NCBI GenBank assembly: GCA_019237945.1
Contig: JAFAOG010000134.1
Span: 1 to 61,130, forward strand
Length of the DNA stretch: 61,130 nucleotides
Source of the DNA: Deltaproteobacteria bacterium
Lineage (GTDB): Bacteria; Myxococcota_A; Polyangia; Haliangiales; Haliangiaceae
Reading direction: 5' to 3'
The notes under the pieces were generated by a model. It saw only the letters and a list, made by a program, of their open reading frames with translations. It was not told the DNA's origin and searched no databases. Positions 34,278 to 42,586 of this stretch are shown here, piece after piece; position 1 is the first letter of the stretch, and every line of letters begins with the position of its first letter. A program made the position numbers and the translations under genes.

Positions 34278-35167
34278 TGCGCGCCGGCAGTTGCCGAGAA
34301 CGACGCCGAGACCTGCACCGACACTTCGAAGCGCGCCTGGATCTGCCCGACCGCCGCGACGATGCCCGCGACCTGACCCGCGACGCACACCGCCTTCTCG
34401 CCGAGGTCCGCCGCGAGATCGCCCGCCGACTGCGCGAACTGCTCACCGGTCTGCGCCCACGCGATCGCCGCCTTGCCCGCGAGCTGCAGCTTCATGCCGG
34501 CGAGCATCAGCTGCGGCATGCCGTCGTTGATCGCGGCCTGCGCCTTCGCCCACTTCGACGCGTCGATCACGGTGACGTCCTGCTGCACGACCTCGACATG
34601 ACCGGGCGTGCACTCGGTGTGCGTCGTCGCGTGGACCTCCGCGCTCGCCTTGCACTCGGCGCTCGCGTCGACGTTCGTGTAGCCGTTGCACTGGTTGCCG
34701 GTCTGCGTGCCGCCCTCGCACGTGCCCTTGACGCTGCCGCTCGCCTGGCCTTCGCACTCGGCGGCGAAGCTGGTCGCGAGCGAGACGTCGGTGTGGCAGA
34801 CGGGCGGCGTCGTGCGCGTCACCATCTGCTTCTCGGTCTTGATCGAGACCTTCATGTTCGCCTGAAGCTCCATCGCGGCCGTGTTGCACACGGTCTTCGT
34901 ATCGCCTTCAGGAGACACGCCGAGATCCATCGCCATCTTGCGACACGCATCGCGAATCGAATTCTCGAGCTCCGTCGTCGTGCGATCGAGCTCCGCCGAT
35001 GCGACGAGGAATGCGTACAACTTGCGGCCCGTCGCGGTCGTGTTGATCGTGCCGCACGAATCCGGGCTGATACCGGTCGCGGCGTTTCCGCTCGGGCCGG
35101 TGTTAGAGCCGGTACCGCGCGGAGGGCACGCTGCCAGCAGGAACAACAGCACGAGAGATTGCTTCAT
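34274..35167 (-). CDS. Cys-containing lipoprotein of unknown function
   Basis: A 297-residue protein with signal and lipobox (MKQSLVLLFLLAACPP). It contains about ten further Cys residues, mostly in the centre (VCHTDVS, CEGQASGSVKGTCEGG, QCNGYTN, ECKASAEV), suggesting disulphide-bonded repeats, and a helical Ala/Gln-rich C-terminal half. Similar lipoproteins are common in myxobacteria but I know of no assigned function. The ATG at 35167 is preferred over 35176 (MAAMK). It is divergent from the SCP2 gene by 26 bp and is translationally coupled to the LigD-type gene. Confidence 0.78.
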   Translation of the reverse strand: MKQSLVLLFLLAACPPRGTGSNTGPSGNAATGISPDSCGTINTTATGRKLYAFLVASAELDRTTTELENSIRDACRKMAMDLGVSPEGDTKTVCNTAAMELQANMKVSIKTEKQMVTRTTPPVCHTDVSLATSFAAECEGQASGSVKGTCEGGTQTGNQCNGYTNVDASAECKASAEVHATTHTECTPGHVEVVQQDVTVIDASKWAKAQAAINDGMPQLMLAGMKLQLAGKAAIAWAQTGEQFAQSAGDLAADLGEKAVCVAGQVAGIVAAVGQIQARFEVSVQVSASFSATAGAQ

Positions 35168-35193
35168 GGCCGCCACTATCCTATGAGCGGCGC

Positions 35194-35580
35194 ATGCGTT
35201 ACCAGTTCCTCTCGGACGAATGGTTCACCGAAGTCGACCGCCTGATCGCGGCGGCGGGCGACCTCCAGATTCCATCCGCGATGAAGGCGGTCGAGGTCAA
35301 CGTGACGGTGACGTCGCCGACCGGAAACACCGAGCTTTTCATGAAGGACGGCATGTTCTCGCGCGGCCATCAGGCGAGCGCGCCGACGAAGCTGACGATT
35401 CCCGCGGACCTCGCGCGCAAGATCTTCGTCGACGGCGACACGGCCGCGGGAGTGCAGGCGTTCCTCGAAGGCAAGATGCAGGTCGAGGGCGATCTGGCAA
35501 AGCTCGTGGCGATGCAGACCGTCGAGCCGAGCGAGCCGCAGAAGCAGCTGACGAAGCGGATCGCCGAAATCACCGCGTGA
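35194..35580 (+). CDS. SCP2 sterol-carrier domain protein
   Basis: A 128-residue single-domain protein. It shows the SCP2 order of five beta-strands and helices (VEVNVTVTSPTGNTELFMKDG, then APTKLTIPADLARKIFVDGDTAAGVQAFLEGKMQVEGDLAKLVAM). The GKMQVEGDLAKL segment is the family's hydrophobic tunnel helix. Such domains bind lipids or fatty acyl-CoA in the cytoplasm. No signal peptide. The next gene begins 13 bp downstream on the same strand. Confidence 0.88.
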   Translation: MRYQFLSDEWFTEVDRLIAAAGDLQIPSAMKAVEVNVTVTSPTGNTELFMKDGMFSRGHQASAPTKLTIPADLARKIFVDGDTAAGVQAFLEGKMQVEGDLAKLVAMQTVEPSEPQKQLTKRIAEITA

Positions 35581-35593
35581 TAGCCTCGCGGGC

Positions 35594-36037
35594 ATGAAGA
35601 AGCTCGCGCTGCTGTCCATCGTCGTTGCCGGCGCGGTCGTCGGCGTCCGCCACTTCCGCCACGCCGCGCCCGCGCACCACGCGCATCTCGTCCAGGATCG
35701 GGCGTGGCTCGATCACATGCCGACGAACGATCGCGACACGGTCAACGTGTTCGCGGTCCTGACCCAGCAGCCGGTCGGCGTGTTCCAGGCCGCGAGCTTC
35801 TGGAAGGGCAGCTACGAGGCCTTCCGCTACGAGCAGAAGGGCGACGAGATCCGCATGCTGTTCCCGCAGACTGGCACGCGCGAGGCGATCACGGTCACCG
35901 CGTACGAGTGCAGCGATGGCGGTTTCGACTACTGCCTCGACGTCAAGGGCGGCACGCACGGCGTCAAGCGCTACTACTCGCGCGAGGAGTGGGTGATCGA
36001 CTCTCCGGAGCAGATCCGCGGCCTGCTCGCGCACTGA
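35594..36037 (+). CDS. Small exported or membrane-anchored protein
   Basis: A 147-residue protein with an N-terminal hydrophobic segment (KLALLSIVVAGAVVGV) that may be an uncleaved anchor or signal. The mature domain is aromatic (FWKGSYEAFRYEQKGDEIRMLFP) and has two Cys (YECSDGGFDYCLDVKGG) that could form a disulphide in the periplasm. No family recognised. It sits between SCP2 and aminotransferase genes with gaps of 13 and 19 bp, suggesting an operon. Confidence 0.7.
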   Translation: MKKLALLSIVVAGAVVGVRHFRHAAPAHHAHLVQDRAWLDHMPTNDRDTVNVFAVLTQQPVGVFQAASFWKGSYEAFRYEQKGDEIRMLFPQTGTREAITVTAYECSDGGFDYCLDVKGGTHGVKRYYSREEWVIDSPEQIRGLLAH

Positions 36038-36056
36038 GCTTGCACTACCAGCGTGC

Positions 36057-37235
36057 ATGCCACGCACGCAGCTCCGTAACGATCGCAAATTCCTCGGTCG
36101 CACGTCGAAGCCCGAAGACATCGTAGTGGTCTCGTCGGAGGGCGCACACGTCAAAGACGCGCGTGGGCGCTCGTACATCGATCTGACGAGCGGCTGGTGC
36201 GTAGGGAATCTCGGGTGGAACCCGAAGCCGGTCGTCGATGCCGTGCGCAAGTTCGCCGGCCCGAACTACATCCTTCCGTCGCTCAACTACCCGCGATGGA
36301 CGGAGCTTGCGCGGATGCTCGTCGACATCGCGCCCGGCAAGCTCGCGCGCGCCTATCGCTGCACGACCGGCACCGAGGCCGTCGAGTGCGCGCTGCAGCT
36401 CGCGATGACGGCGACGGGCCGCCACAAGCTGATCTCGCTCGAGGGCGCGTATCACGGCAACTCGTTCGGCGCGCGCAGCATCGGCGCGGGTGACGTCGAC
36501 AACCTGCTGCGCGGCTGCGCGAAGCTGACCCCTCCGCTCGACGAGCGCGCGCTCGGCCGGCTCGAGACGCTGCTGCGCGGCCGCGACGTCGCCGCGCTGA
36601 TCATGGAGCCGATCTCGATGAACCTCAGCGTGCTGATCCCCGACGGCGCGTTCATGCGCGAGCTCGTGCCGCTGTGCCACCGCTACGGCACGCTCGTGAT
36701 CGCCGACGAGGTCGCGTGCGGCTTCGGGCGCACCGGCGCGCTGTTCGCGTGCGAGCACTTCGGCCTCGAGCCGGATCTGATGACGATCGCGAAGGCGGTG
36801 ACGAACGGCATCGCGCCGCTGGCGAGCACGCTCGCGACCGCCGAGGTCGCCGATGCATGCGAGGAGGAGCTGTCGTTCTACGCGACGTTCGGCTGGCTGC
36901 CGCTGGCCGTCGAGGCCGCGATCGCGTGCGTCAAGCACTGGCGTGCGCACGAGGACCAGATCCTCGCGAACGTCGCCGATCGCTCCAACCAGCTGCGCGC
37001 GCGGCTCAGCGTGCGGCTCCCCGAGGACGCCGAGCTGCACGTGATCGGTCTCGCGTGCGCGATCGAGCTCGGGGACGAGGACTTCGTGTCGCGCGTCGGA
37101 AAGCGCTGCCGCAAGCACGGCCTGCTCGTCAGCGACGAGGAGGACACGATCGAGCTGTTCCCGCCGCTGATCATCGACGAGCCGACGCTCGCCGAAGCGC
37201 TCGACATCCTCGACGAGGCGATCAGCGCCGGCTGA
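36057..37235 (+). CDS. Class III pyridoxal-phosphate aminotransferase
   Basis: A 392-residue protein with the class III (ornithine/acetylornithine, GABA, glutamate-semialdehyde) aminotransferase fold. Key features are SGWCVGNLGWNPKPVV in the N-terminal arm, the phosphate-binding TTGTEAVE (103-110), the substrate loop EGAYHGNSFG (129-138), IADEV with Asp217 pairing to the cofactor nitrogen, and the Schiff-base Lys246 (MTIAKAVTNG). It is shorter than many family members. The substrate cannot be told from sequence. It lies 19 bp after the small exported protein gene. Confidence 0.92.
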   Translation: MPRTQLRNDRKFLGRTSKPEDIVVVSSEGAHVKDARGRSYIDLTSGWCVGNLGWNPKPVVDAVRKFAGPNYILPSLNYPRWTELARMLVDIAPGKLARAYRCTTGTEAVECALQLAMTATGRHKLISLEGAYHGNSFGARSIGAGDVDNLLRGCAKLTPPLDERALGRLETLLRGRDVAALIMEPISMNLSVLIPDGAFMRELVPLCHRYGTLVIADEVACGFGRTGALFACEHFGLEPDLMTIAKAVTNGIAPLASTLATAEVADACEEELSFYATFGWLPLAVEAAIACVKHWRAHEDQILANVADRSNQLRARLSVRLPEDAELHVIGLACAIELGDEDFVSRVGKRCRKHGLLVSDEEDTIELFPPLIIDEPTLAEALDILDEAISAG

Positions 37236-37761
37236 CGCGCTTCTCCCACCGCCGGCGGAAGAACGTCCGCAAGCCGACGACGAACGCCGCAAGCTCCGCG
37301 AGCAGCGGCACGACGACGCCGACGACGATGCGACTGCCGAGGCCCGATCCGAATGCGAGAGTGACGTCGGCGTCGGTCTCGCAGTGGAACGTGACGGGGC
37401 CACCGGTGCGAACGTCGAGCGCGAACAAGCTGCGTCCATGATGGTCGCCGAAGTCGTAGCTGGTCGTCGTCGACGGAGCGGTCAGCGGCAGTGGCGCGCC
37501 GGCCGCGTCGATCGCGCCGCAGTCGAGATTCGCGTTCCCGATGGGAGACGTCAGCTCGCCGTACACGACGAGCTCGCCGGCGGGCAGCTGAACGACGTGC
37601 TCGCCCTTCGCCGGGATCCGCGGCATGTCATCGATGGCCGCGGCTGCCCGCCAGAGCATCAACGCGAAGATGCCGGCGCCCGCGACGCCAAGCGCGAGCG
37701 CAACCAGGTAGCCGCGGCGCGTCGTCTCGCGCTCGATCACGGGATGAAGGGGCGTGGTCAT
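37222..37761 (-). CDS. Membrane protein of unknown function
   Basis: A 179-residue protein with a transmembrane segment near the N-terminus (~19-41, LVALALGVAGAGIFALMLW), an extracytoplasmic domain of ~100 residues (GEHVVQLPAGELVVYGELTSP...) and a second transmembrane segment near the C-terminus (~145-165) followed by an Arg-rich tail (RRRWEKRVSRR). No catalytic motif. It overlaps the end of the aminotransferase gene by 14 bp on the opposite strand. Start: ATG at 37761. Confidence 0.72.
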   Translation of the reverse strand: MTTPLHPVIERETTRRGYLVALALGVAGAGIFALMLWRAAAAIDDMPRIPAKGEHVVQLPAGELVVYGELTSPIGNANLDCGAIDAAGAPLPLTAPSTTTSYDFGDHHGRSLFALDVRTGGPVTFHCETDADVTLAFGSGLGSRIVVGVVVPLLAELAAFVVGLRTFFRRRWEKRVSRR

Positions 37762-37856
37762 GCGCCCGCCTCCGAGCAACCGGCGTTCCAGCACCTATGT
37801 TCGCGATGACACGTCGCTGATGCGCGTTCGTGTCGACACGACGTGACACCCGCCGG

Positions 37857-38192
37857 TCAGCGGCGGATCAACAGGTAGACGCGGTCGTGCTCGCGGTGGA
37901 GCTCGATGTTCGTCTCGTCGGCGCCCGCGCGGCGATGGAACACGTGATGGAGCTGCGTCTTCTCGGTGTCGCCCGTGTTGAACGCGGCGACTGCCTCGGC
38001 GAGCGCGCGGTTCGTCGCGCCGGGCGCCACATCGCGGAAGAAGTCGCGGCCCATCGCGCGCCAGCGCTGGATCCCGCTCGCCTCGGACTCGGTGCGGTTC
38101 ATGCGGAGGACGCGGTTGCCGTCGCCGAGGCACACGACGCCAAACGGCAGGGCGTCGAGCGCGGCATCGTCGAGGTCATCGAGCATCAGCAT
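37857..38192 (-). CDS. PYP-like PAS domain protein lacking the chromophore cysteine
   Basis: A 111-residue single PAS domain. It closely follows photoactive yellow protein (PYP): LDALPFGVVCLGDGNRVLRMN against PYP's LDGLAFGAIQLDGDGN-xLQYN, and GRDFFRDVAPGATN against GKNFFKDVAPCTDS. The p-coumarate-binding Cys69 of PYP is a Gly here and Tyr42 is Met, while the Glu46 equivalent is retained. It therefore cannot bind the PYP chromophore the same way and may sense something else or mediate protein contacts. No output domain is attached. It is divergent from the ABM-NTF2 gene by 44 bp. Confidence 0.82.
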   Translation of the reverse strand: MLMLDDLDDAALDALPFGVVCLGDGNRVLRMNRTESEASGIQRWRAMGRDFFRDVAPGATNRALAEAVAAFNTGDTEKTQLHHVFHRRAGADETNIELHREHDRVYLLIRR

Positions 38193-38236
38193 GTCCGTTG
38201 GAGGCAGGAGCCGCCGCAGACGTTACACTGCTCGCC

Positions 38237-38914
38237 ATGCCAGATCGACGGCTGATCGTGTTTCGCTCGCGGCTACGTCCGGGTGTCGAGGATTCATACA
38301 ACCCGCACGCCGAGCGCGTGTACGAGCGCGCCGCCGCGATGCCGGGCTTCGTCTCGGCGACTGACTACCGCTCGGATGACGGCGAGCGCCTCGCCCTCAT
38401 CGAATGGGCAGGTGCGAACGAGCTCGCGGCGTGGCGCGATCTGCCGATGCACCGCGAAGCGCAGCAGCAGGGCCGCGCGCAGTACTACAGCGAGTACCGC
38501 CTCGACGTCTGCGACATCGCGCGCACCTCGACGTTCGACGGCACGACCTGGACGAAGGGCGCGGACCTGCGCGCGATCGCGCACGCGTGGCTCGACTGCT
38601 TCGCGCGCCGCGATCTCGACGGCCTGCTCGCGCTCTACGCCGACAACGCGACCCACACCTCGCCGAAGATCCGCACGCGCCACCCCGAGACCGGCGGCCT
38701 GCTCCACGGCAAGGCCGCGATGCGCGCGTGGTGGCAGGACAGCTTCGATCGCCTGCCGTCGATGCGCTACGAGCCGACCGCGATCACGGCCGACTCGCGC
38801 CGCGTGTTCATGGAGTACATCCGCCACGTCGAGGGCGAGCCGGATTATCCAGTCGCGGAGGTGCTCGAGTGCGAGGCGGGCAAGATCGTCGCGAGTCGCG
38901 TGTTCCATGGTTGA
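38237..38914 (+). CDS. Fusion of antibiotic-biosynthesis-monooxygenase-like (ABM) and SnoaL/NTF2-like domains
   Basis: A 225-residue protein. Residues ~1-100 are a dimeric alpha-beta barrel of the ABM type (LIVFRSRLRPG...ERAAAMPGFVSATDYRSDDGERLALIEW). Residues ~115-225 are a SnoaL-like NTF2 fold (AHAWLDCFARRDLDGLLALYADNATHTSPKIR...GKAAMRAWWQDSFDRLP). Both folds bind small hydrophobic ligands. The fusion could degrade or modify a quinone- or haem-like molecule. The ATG at 38237 (MPDRRLIVFRS) is used. The 3' end overlaps the patatin gene by 8 bp. Confidence 0.8.
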   Translation: MPDRRLIVFRSRLRPGVEDSYNPHAERVYERAAAMPGFVSATDYRSDDGERLALIEWAGANELAAWRDLPMHREAQQQGRAQYYSEYRLDVCDIARTSTFDGTTWTKGADLRAIAHAWLDCFARRDLDGLLALYADNATHTSPKIRTRHPETGGLLHGKAAMRAWWQDSFDRLPSMRYEPTAITADSRRVFMEYIRHVEGEPDYPVAEVLECEAGKIVASRVFHG

Positions 38915-39683
38915 GTCGCGTGACGCGCGGTACGGTGAGCGTCTCGGAGACTGGTTGCACGAGCGGCCGTTCGCGCTCGCGATGTCGAGCGGCTTCTTCT
39001 CGTTCTTCGCGCACACCGGCATGCTCGCGTCGCTCGTGCGTCGCGGCCTGATCCCGCGCGCGGTCGCCGGCTCGTCCGCAGGCGCACTCGTCGGCGGGGC
39101 GTGGGCCGCCGGCCTCGAGCCCGACGCGCTCGCCTCGCGCCTCGAACGCCTCGAGCGCCGCGAGTTCTGGGATCCCGCGCCCGGCGCTGGCCTGCTCGCC
39201 GGCAAGCGCTTCGATCAGATCCTGCGCGACATGCTGCCGACGACCGACGTCGCGCGCTGCCGCGTCCCCGTCAAGATCAGCGTGTTCGACATCGCGCGCC
39301 GCACGACCGCCGTTCTCGCCGACGGCGATCTCGCCCACGCGATCCGCGCCTCGTGCGCCGTCCCCGCGCTCTTCCACCCCGTCCGCATCGCGGGCCGCGC
39401 CTACTGGGACGGCGGCATCCTCGATCGCCCCGGCCTCGCGGGCCTCGCCGGCGACGACCGCATCCTGTTCCACCACATCGCCTCGCGCTCCCCATGGCGC
39501 CGCACGCTCGACACCCCGCGCCGCCCCGGCATGGTAACGCTCGTGATCGACGACCTGCCGCGCTCCGGGCCGTTCCGCCTCGACGCCGGTCGCCGCGCGC
39601 TCGTCCTCGCCCGCGATGCGATGGCCCGCGCGCTCGACACGCCGATCATCGACGGCATCGTTCGCGTCCGCGCCATCGCGTGA
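38907..39683 (+). CDS. Patatin-like phospholipase
   Basis: A 258-residue protein. The oxyanion-hole region is MSSGFFSFFAHTGML, the nucleophile elbow is GSSAG with Ser57, and the dyad Asp168 is in YWDGGI. Patatins are Ser-Asp lipid acyl hydrolases acting on membrane lipids. No signal peptide, so it acts in the cytoplasm or is exported by another route. The start ATG at 38907 overlaps the ABM-NTF2 gene, so the two are coupled. Confidence 0.88.
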   Translation: MVESRDARYGERLGDWLHERPFALAMSSGFFSFFAHTGMLASLVRRGLIPRAVAGSSAGALVGGAWAAGLEPDALASRLERLERREFWDPAPGAGLLAGKRFDQILRDMLPTTDVARCRVPVKISVFDIARRTTAVLADGDLAHAIRASCAVPALFHPVRIAGRAYWDGGILDRPGLAGLAGDDRILFHHIASRSPWRRTLDTPRRPGMVTLVIDDLPRSGPFRLDAGRRALVLARDAMARALDTPIIDGIVRVRAIA

Positions 39684-39742
39684 ACCGCGCCATCGCTTGA
39701 AGAACGGCGCAACCGCCGCGTGAGGCGCGTGTCCATCGGCGC

Positions 39743-40114
39743 ATGTGGCGATTCGCTCTCGTGTGCATCGCGGCGTGCGCGCCGACCTGGACCCACGCCA
39801 GCTACCGCCCGACCGCGCTCGCGGACGCGCGCCGCGCCGCCTCCCTCGATCACGCGTGCCCGGAAGGCAACATCCGCTTCAAGCGCGATGCGACGGTCTG
39901 GGGCGCGATGCTCGTCGACGGCGACCAGATCGTCTACGAACCGGGCGGCGTCGTCGGTACGGTGATGGAGCGCGCGCCGCGCTGGACGTTTGTCTTCGAC
40001 GTCTGCGGCGAGCAGCACGTCTACGTCCGCCCGGTCACCGACGCGCCGGATCGCGATCCTGCGTTCTACGATCTCGACGCGCCGACGCCGAACCCGACCT
40101 GGCGCGACCTCTAG
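39743..40114 (+). CDS. Small putative lipoprotein
   Basis: A 123-residue protein. The N-terminus MWRFALVCIAACAP is short, hydrophobic and ends in a lipobox-like IAAC. The mature part has two Cys (HACPEGN and FDVCGEQH) and is otherwise beta-rich (RWTFVFDVCGEQHVYVRP). No family recognised. It is separated from the patatin gene by 59 bp and converges on the membrane protein gene ending at 40124. Confidence 0.65.
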   Translation: MWRFALVCIAACAPTWTHASYRPTALADARRAASLDHACPEGNIRFKRDATVWGAMLVDGDQIVYEPGGVVGTVMERAPRWTFVFDVCGEQHVYVRPVTDAPDRDPAFYDLDAPTPNPTWRDL

Positions 40115-40123
40115 ACGAGCCGC

Positions 40124-40621
40124 CTAGCGCAGCCAGCCGGCGAGCGCGACGACGCTGACGACCGCCAGCACGAGCAGCAACGCGAGCGTGCTCCGCGGCA
40201 TCGCGGCCTTCGCCGCCTCCGCCGCATCCGCCGCCTCCGCCGCGTTCTCCACCGCATCAGGCGCCACCGCGGCCGCGGGCTTCTCGAGCGCGCGCTGCTT
40301 GCGCGACTTGCGATCCTCCGCGCTCAGCTCGACCACGTCCCCCGCCGACGGCGGCCGCGCGATCGGCTCCATCCCCTTCGCCGTGTGCTTCTGCGTGCCG
40401 AGCTCGTCGATCGGCGGCACCGCGTTGTCGATCAGCGCGCGCATCGCTGCCGGATCCATCTGCGTCGTCGGCCGCGCGTCATCCGCGCCGACGTTCCGCA
40501 TCTTGTCGGACCCGAGCGCCCGCGGCTCGGGCCGATCGACGGAGTCGCGCGCGAGCTCCGCGAGCTTGTCGCTCGTCACCGGCAACGTCGTCTTCGGCAC
40601 GCCTCGACTGTCCCCTGGCAC
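40124..40621 (-). CDS. Tail-anchored membrane protein with Ala-rich linker
   Basis: A 165-residue protein with a polar, disordered-looking N-terminus, an Ala/Glu-rich coiled segment (AVENAAEAADAAEAAKAAM) and a single hydrophobic C-terminal helix (STLALLLVLAVVSVVALAGW), i.e. a tail anchor. The segment RALIDNAVPPIDE may be a short protein-binding motif. Function unknown. The start is the GTG at 40621 or another GTG at 40600. It follows the UGPase gene by 29 bp on the same strand and probably belongs to the same operon. Confidence 0.68.
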   Translation of the reverse strand: MPGDSRGVPKTTLPVTSDKLAELARDSVDRPEPRALGSDKMRNVGADDARPTTQMDPAAMRALIDNAVPPIDELGTQKHTAKGMEPIARPPSAGDVVELSAEDRKSRKQRALEKPAAAVAPDAVENAAEAADAAEAAKAAMPRSTLALLLVLAVVSVVALAGWLR

Positions 40622-40650
40622 CTCGCCAAGGATAGCGCAGCCGTTCCGGA

Positions 40651-41748
40651 TTACGTCAAGATGCCGCGCGTGCGCAGGATGTGCTCGATGTCGGAGCGAC
40701 GCGCCTCCAGCTCGTCCGGATCCTTCACCGGCTGAAACCGCCCGTCGTTCCCGCTGCGCGGCACCTCGAGAAAGTGACTCGGCAAAAAAGCCGTGAGCTG
40801 GCCCACGAGCCGTTCGAACTGAATGACCTTGTGGTCCTCGACCTTCTTCTCGACCCGGAAGAACGTCAGATCGAAATCGCGATCGATCGCGGCCGCGTCG
40901 AACACGAACGTGTTCGTGTTGAACAGCGGGATCGAGTCCTGATCGAACGACGGCGGAAACCGAAACGCCTCGATGATCTGCGGCACGCCATCGAGCCGCG
41001 CGGGCGCACCGCCCTTGTCGCCCTTCTCCTTCCGCACGACCTCCGCCGTCACCGCCGCCCCGCCCGCCAGATGCGCCCCGATGATCGCCGCATCGAGCGT
41101 CGCCCCTAGATTGTCCACGTTCGACATGAACAGCAGCTTTCCACCCCGCTCGCGAAACCGCCGCAGCACGCCGCTCGCGCGCAACGCGAACGTCAGATCG
41201 CCGTGCCCGGTCGCATACGGCGACAGCGACCCATCCGCCTCGTGAAACAGCTCGCCGCCCGGCGTCAGCCGCACGCTCACGAGCTGAGCAAACGTCTCGA
41301 CGCCCGCCAGCTTCTCCTCGCGCACCTGCTCGTCGATCCGATCGTGCGTCGCAAAGCTCGTCATCACGTAAATCGGCACCGGCAGCTTCTGGTGCGCGAC
41401 ATCGGCGACCTTCAACCCCAGAAACGTCTTCCCACCGGTCACCGGCACCGCTGCCTTGACCACCCCGCCGAACCGCGTCGCCATCCCGCCCGCCAGAATC
41501 ACGACCCCGACTTCACCCGCCCGCAACGCCGCCATCCCGCGCTCGACGAGCGCCGCATGCTCTTTCGTCCCGCGCGCCGGCAGCACGCTGACATCCCTCG
41601 GTTGCAGCGGCGCAATCGCCCCCGTCACATACGTCGCCGCCGCCGCCTCGGCCGGGTTGTCGCGCAGTCGCGCCGCGAACTTCTCGAGCTGCGCCTGGTC
41701 GAACCCGAAGCGCGCGAGCTCGCGCCGGGTCGCATCGTCGATCGTCAT
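40651..41748 (-). CDS. UTP--glucose-1-phosphate uridylyltransferase family protein (UDPGP type)
   Basis: A 365-residue nucleotidyltransferase of the UDP-sugar pyrophosphorylase fold. The nucleotide-binding loop is LAGGMATRFGG, followed by the KAAVPVTGGKTFLGLK sugar-phosphate region, the GHGDLTFAL motif and SNVDNLGATLD, which carries the metal-binding Asp. It should make UDP-glucose or a related UDP-sugar for cell-envelope polysaccharides. The start is the ATG at 41748 (MTIDDATRREL); the frame upstream is not homologous. It lies 32 bp after the AbrB-type gene, suggesting joint regulation. Confidence 0.88.
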   Translation of the reverse strand: MTIDDATRRELARFGFDQAQLEKFAARLRDNPAEAAAATYVTGAIAPLQPRDVSVLPARGTKEHAALVERGMAALRAGEVGVVILAGGMATRFGGVVKAAVPVTGGKTFLGLKVADVAHQKLPVPIYVMTSFATHDRIDEQVREEKLAGVETFAQLVSVRLTPGGELFHEADGSLSPYATGHGDLTFALRASGVLRRFRERGGKLLFMSNVDNLGATLDAAIIGAHLAGGAAVTAEVVRKEKGDKGGAPARLDGVPQIIEAFRFPPSFDQDSIPLFNTNTFVFDAAAIDRDFDLTFFRVEKKVEDHKVIQFERLVGQLTAFLPSHFLEVPRSGNDGRFQPVKDPDELEARRSDIEHILRTRGILT

Positions 41749-41780
41749 GCGCGCAGCATACTCAACGCGCACGGGAGCGG

Positions 41781-42362
41781 TCAGGCGTAGCGGTCTCTTG
41801 CTTCCTGCGCCAGCCGCTGATCCTCACGCTCCTGCGCCTCGCACTGCGACTCCCGCATCGCGAGCTCGACCTCCGCGCGCGCCACGTCCACATCGACGTC
41901 CTCCCGCTCCTCCTCGTCGTCGAATCGGGTCTCGATTCCGCTCGGCAGCTCGAACGGATACGCCGCGACCGCCGACGCGATCGCATGGCTCGCCTTCCAG
42001 CCTTCGCGCAGCAACCGGCGCAGCTCCGCGAGCCGACACATGATGACCGCAACCTCTGGCGACACCTCGCCAACCCGATCCAGCTTCATCACATACGTGC
42101 CCAGTCGCATCGGCGCCGGCACGAGCTGGTCGAAGTGCGCTTGCTTGAACCCCAGCTTCCGCAGCTCATCGACAACCCGCTGCGCCTCCCGCCGCGACGG
42201 AGGCCGCGGATCTCCATTCCCGACCAGCGGCGTGATCACGAGCCGACCGCCCTCCAACATCACCGACAGCCGCGACATCTGCGTAAGCCCCAACATGCGC
42301 CTCGCCGCCGCATCGATCACGAGCGCCAAACTGTTCCCGACTCGCACCAAACGTTTCTGCAT
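41781..42362 (-). CDS. AbrB/MazE-type swapped-hairpin DNA-binding protein
   Basis: A 193-residue protein. The first ~50 residues match the SpoVT/AbrB/MazE DNA-binding motif (KRLVRVGNSLALVIDAAARR...LSVMLEGGRLVITPL). A middle domain (~55-140) contains a helical region (AQRVVDELRKLGFKQAHFDQLV), and the C-terminus is an acidic, Glu/Arg-rich coiled coil (EEEREDVDVDVARAEVELAM). No toxin gene is adjacent, so it is more likely a transcription regulator than an antitoxin. It heads a three-gene run (regulator, UGPase, membrane protein) and its upstream region holds two large dyad repeats, good candidates for its own binding sites. Confidence 0.78.
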   Translation of the reverse strand: MQKRLVRVGNSLALVIDAAARRMLGLTQMSRLSVMLEGGRLVITPLVGNGDPRPPSRREAQRVVDELRKLGFKQAHFDQLVPAPMRLGTYVMKLDRVGEVSPEVAVIMCRLAELRRLLREGWKASHAIASAVAAYPFELPSGIETRFDDEEEREDVDVDVARAEVELAMRESQCEAQEREDQRLAQEARDRYA

Positions 42363-42488
42363 GAGACTTCGCTACAACGTCGCTCTGACGAATCGCGCAC
42401 GGCCCGCGCCTCGCGCCGCTGTCCGGTTCTCGGACACGTTCCGCGCCGCGCCCCGACGGGCAACGTCGCGGGATCGAGCTCACGGCTC

Positions 42489-42545
42489 CCGATCGAAAAC
42501 TCGTACGAATGCTCGTTCGAACGGTGGTTCGTACGGATTCTCTGG
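42489..42545. repeat. 57-bp direct repeat, copy 1, containing a perfect 34-bp dyad
   Basis: The copy begins CCGATCGAAAACTCG. Its core at 42502-42535 is CGTACGAA-4-CGTTCGAACG-4-TTCGTACG: outer arms and inner palindrome share one centre (42518/42519). It lies 127-174 bp upstream of the AbrB-type start. Copy 2 is 98 bp away, with one mismatch. Confidence 0.8.
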
Positions 42546-42586
42546 CGCGCGATACCAGCGCTGGTGTACCGACCGTCAGGACCCCT

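Noticed and set aside
41781..42362. A toxin-antitoxin pair headed by the AbrB/MazE-like protein
   Set aside because: The neighbours are a UGPase and a membrane protein; no MazF, PIN or similar toxin gene is adjacent.
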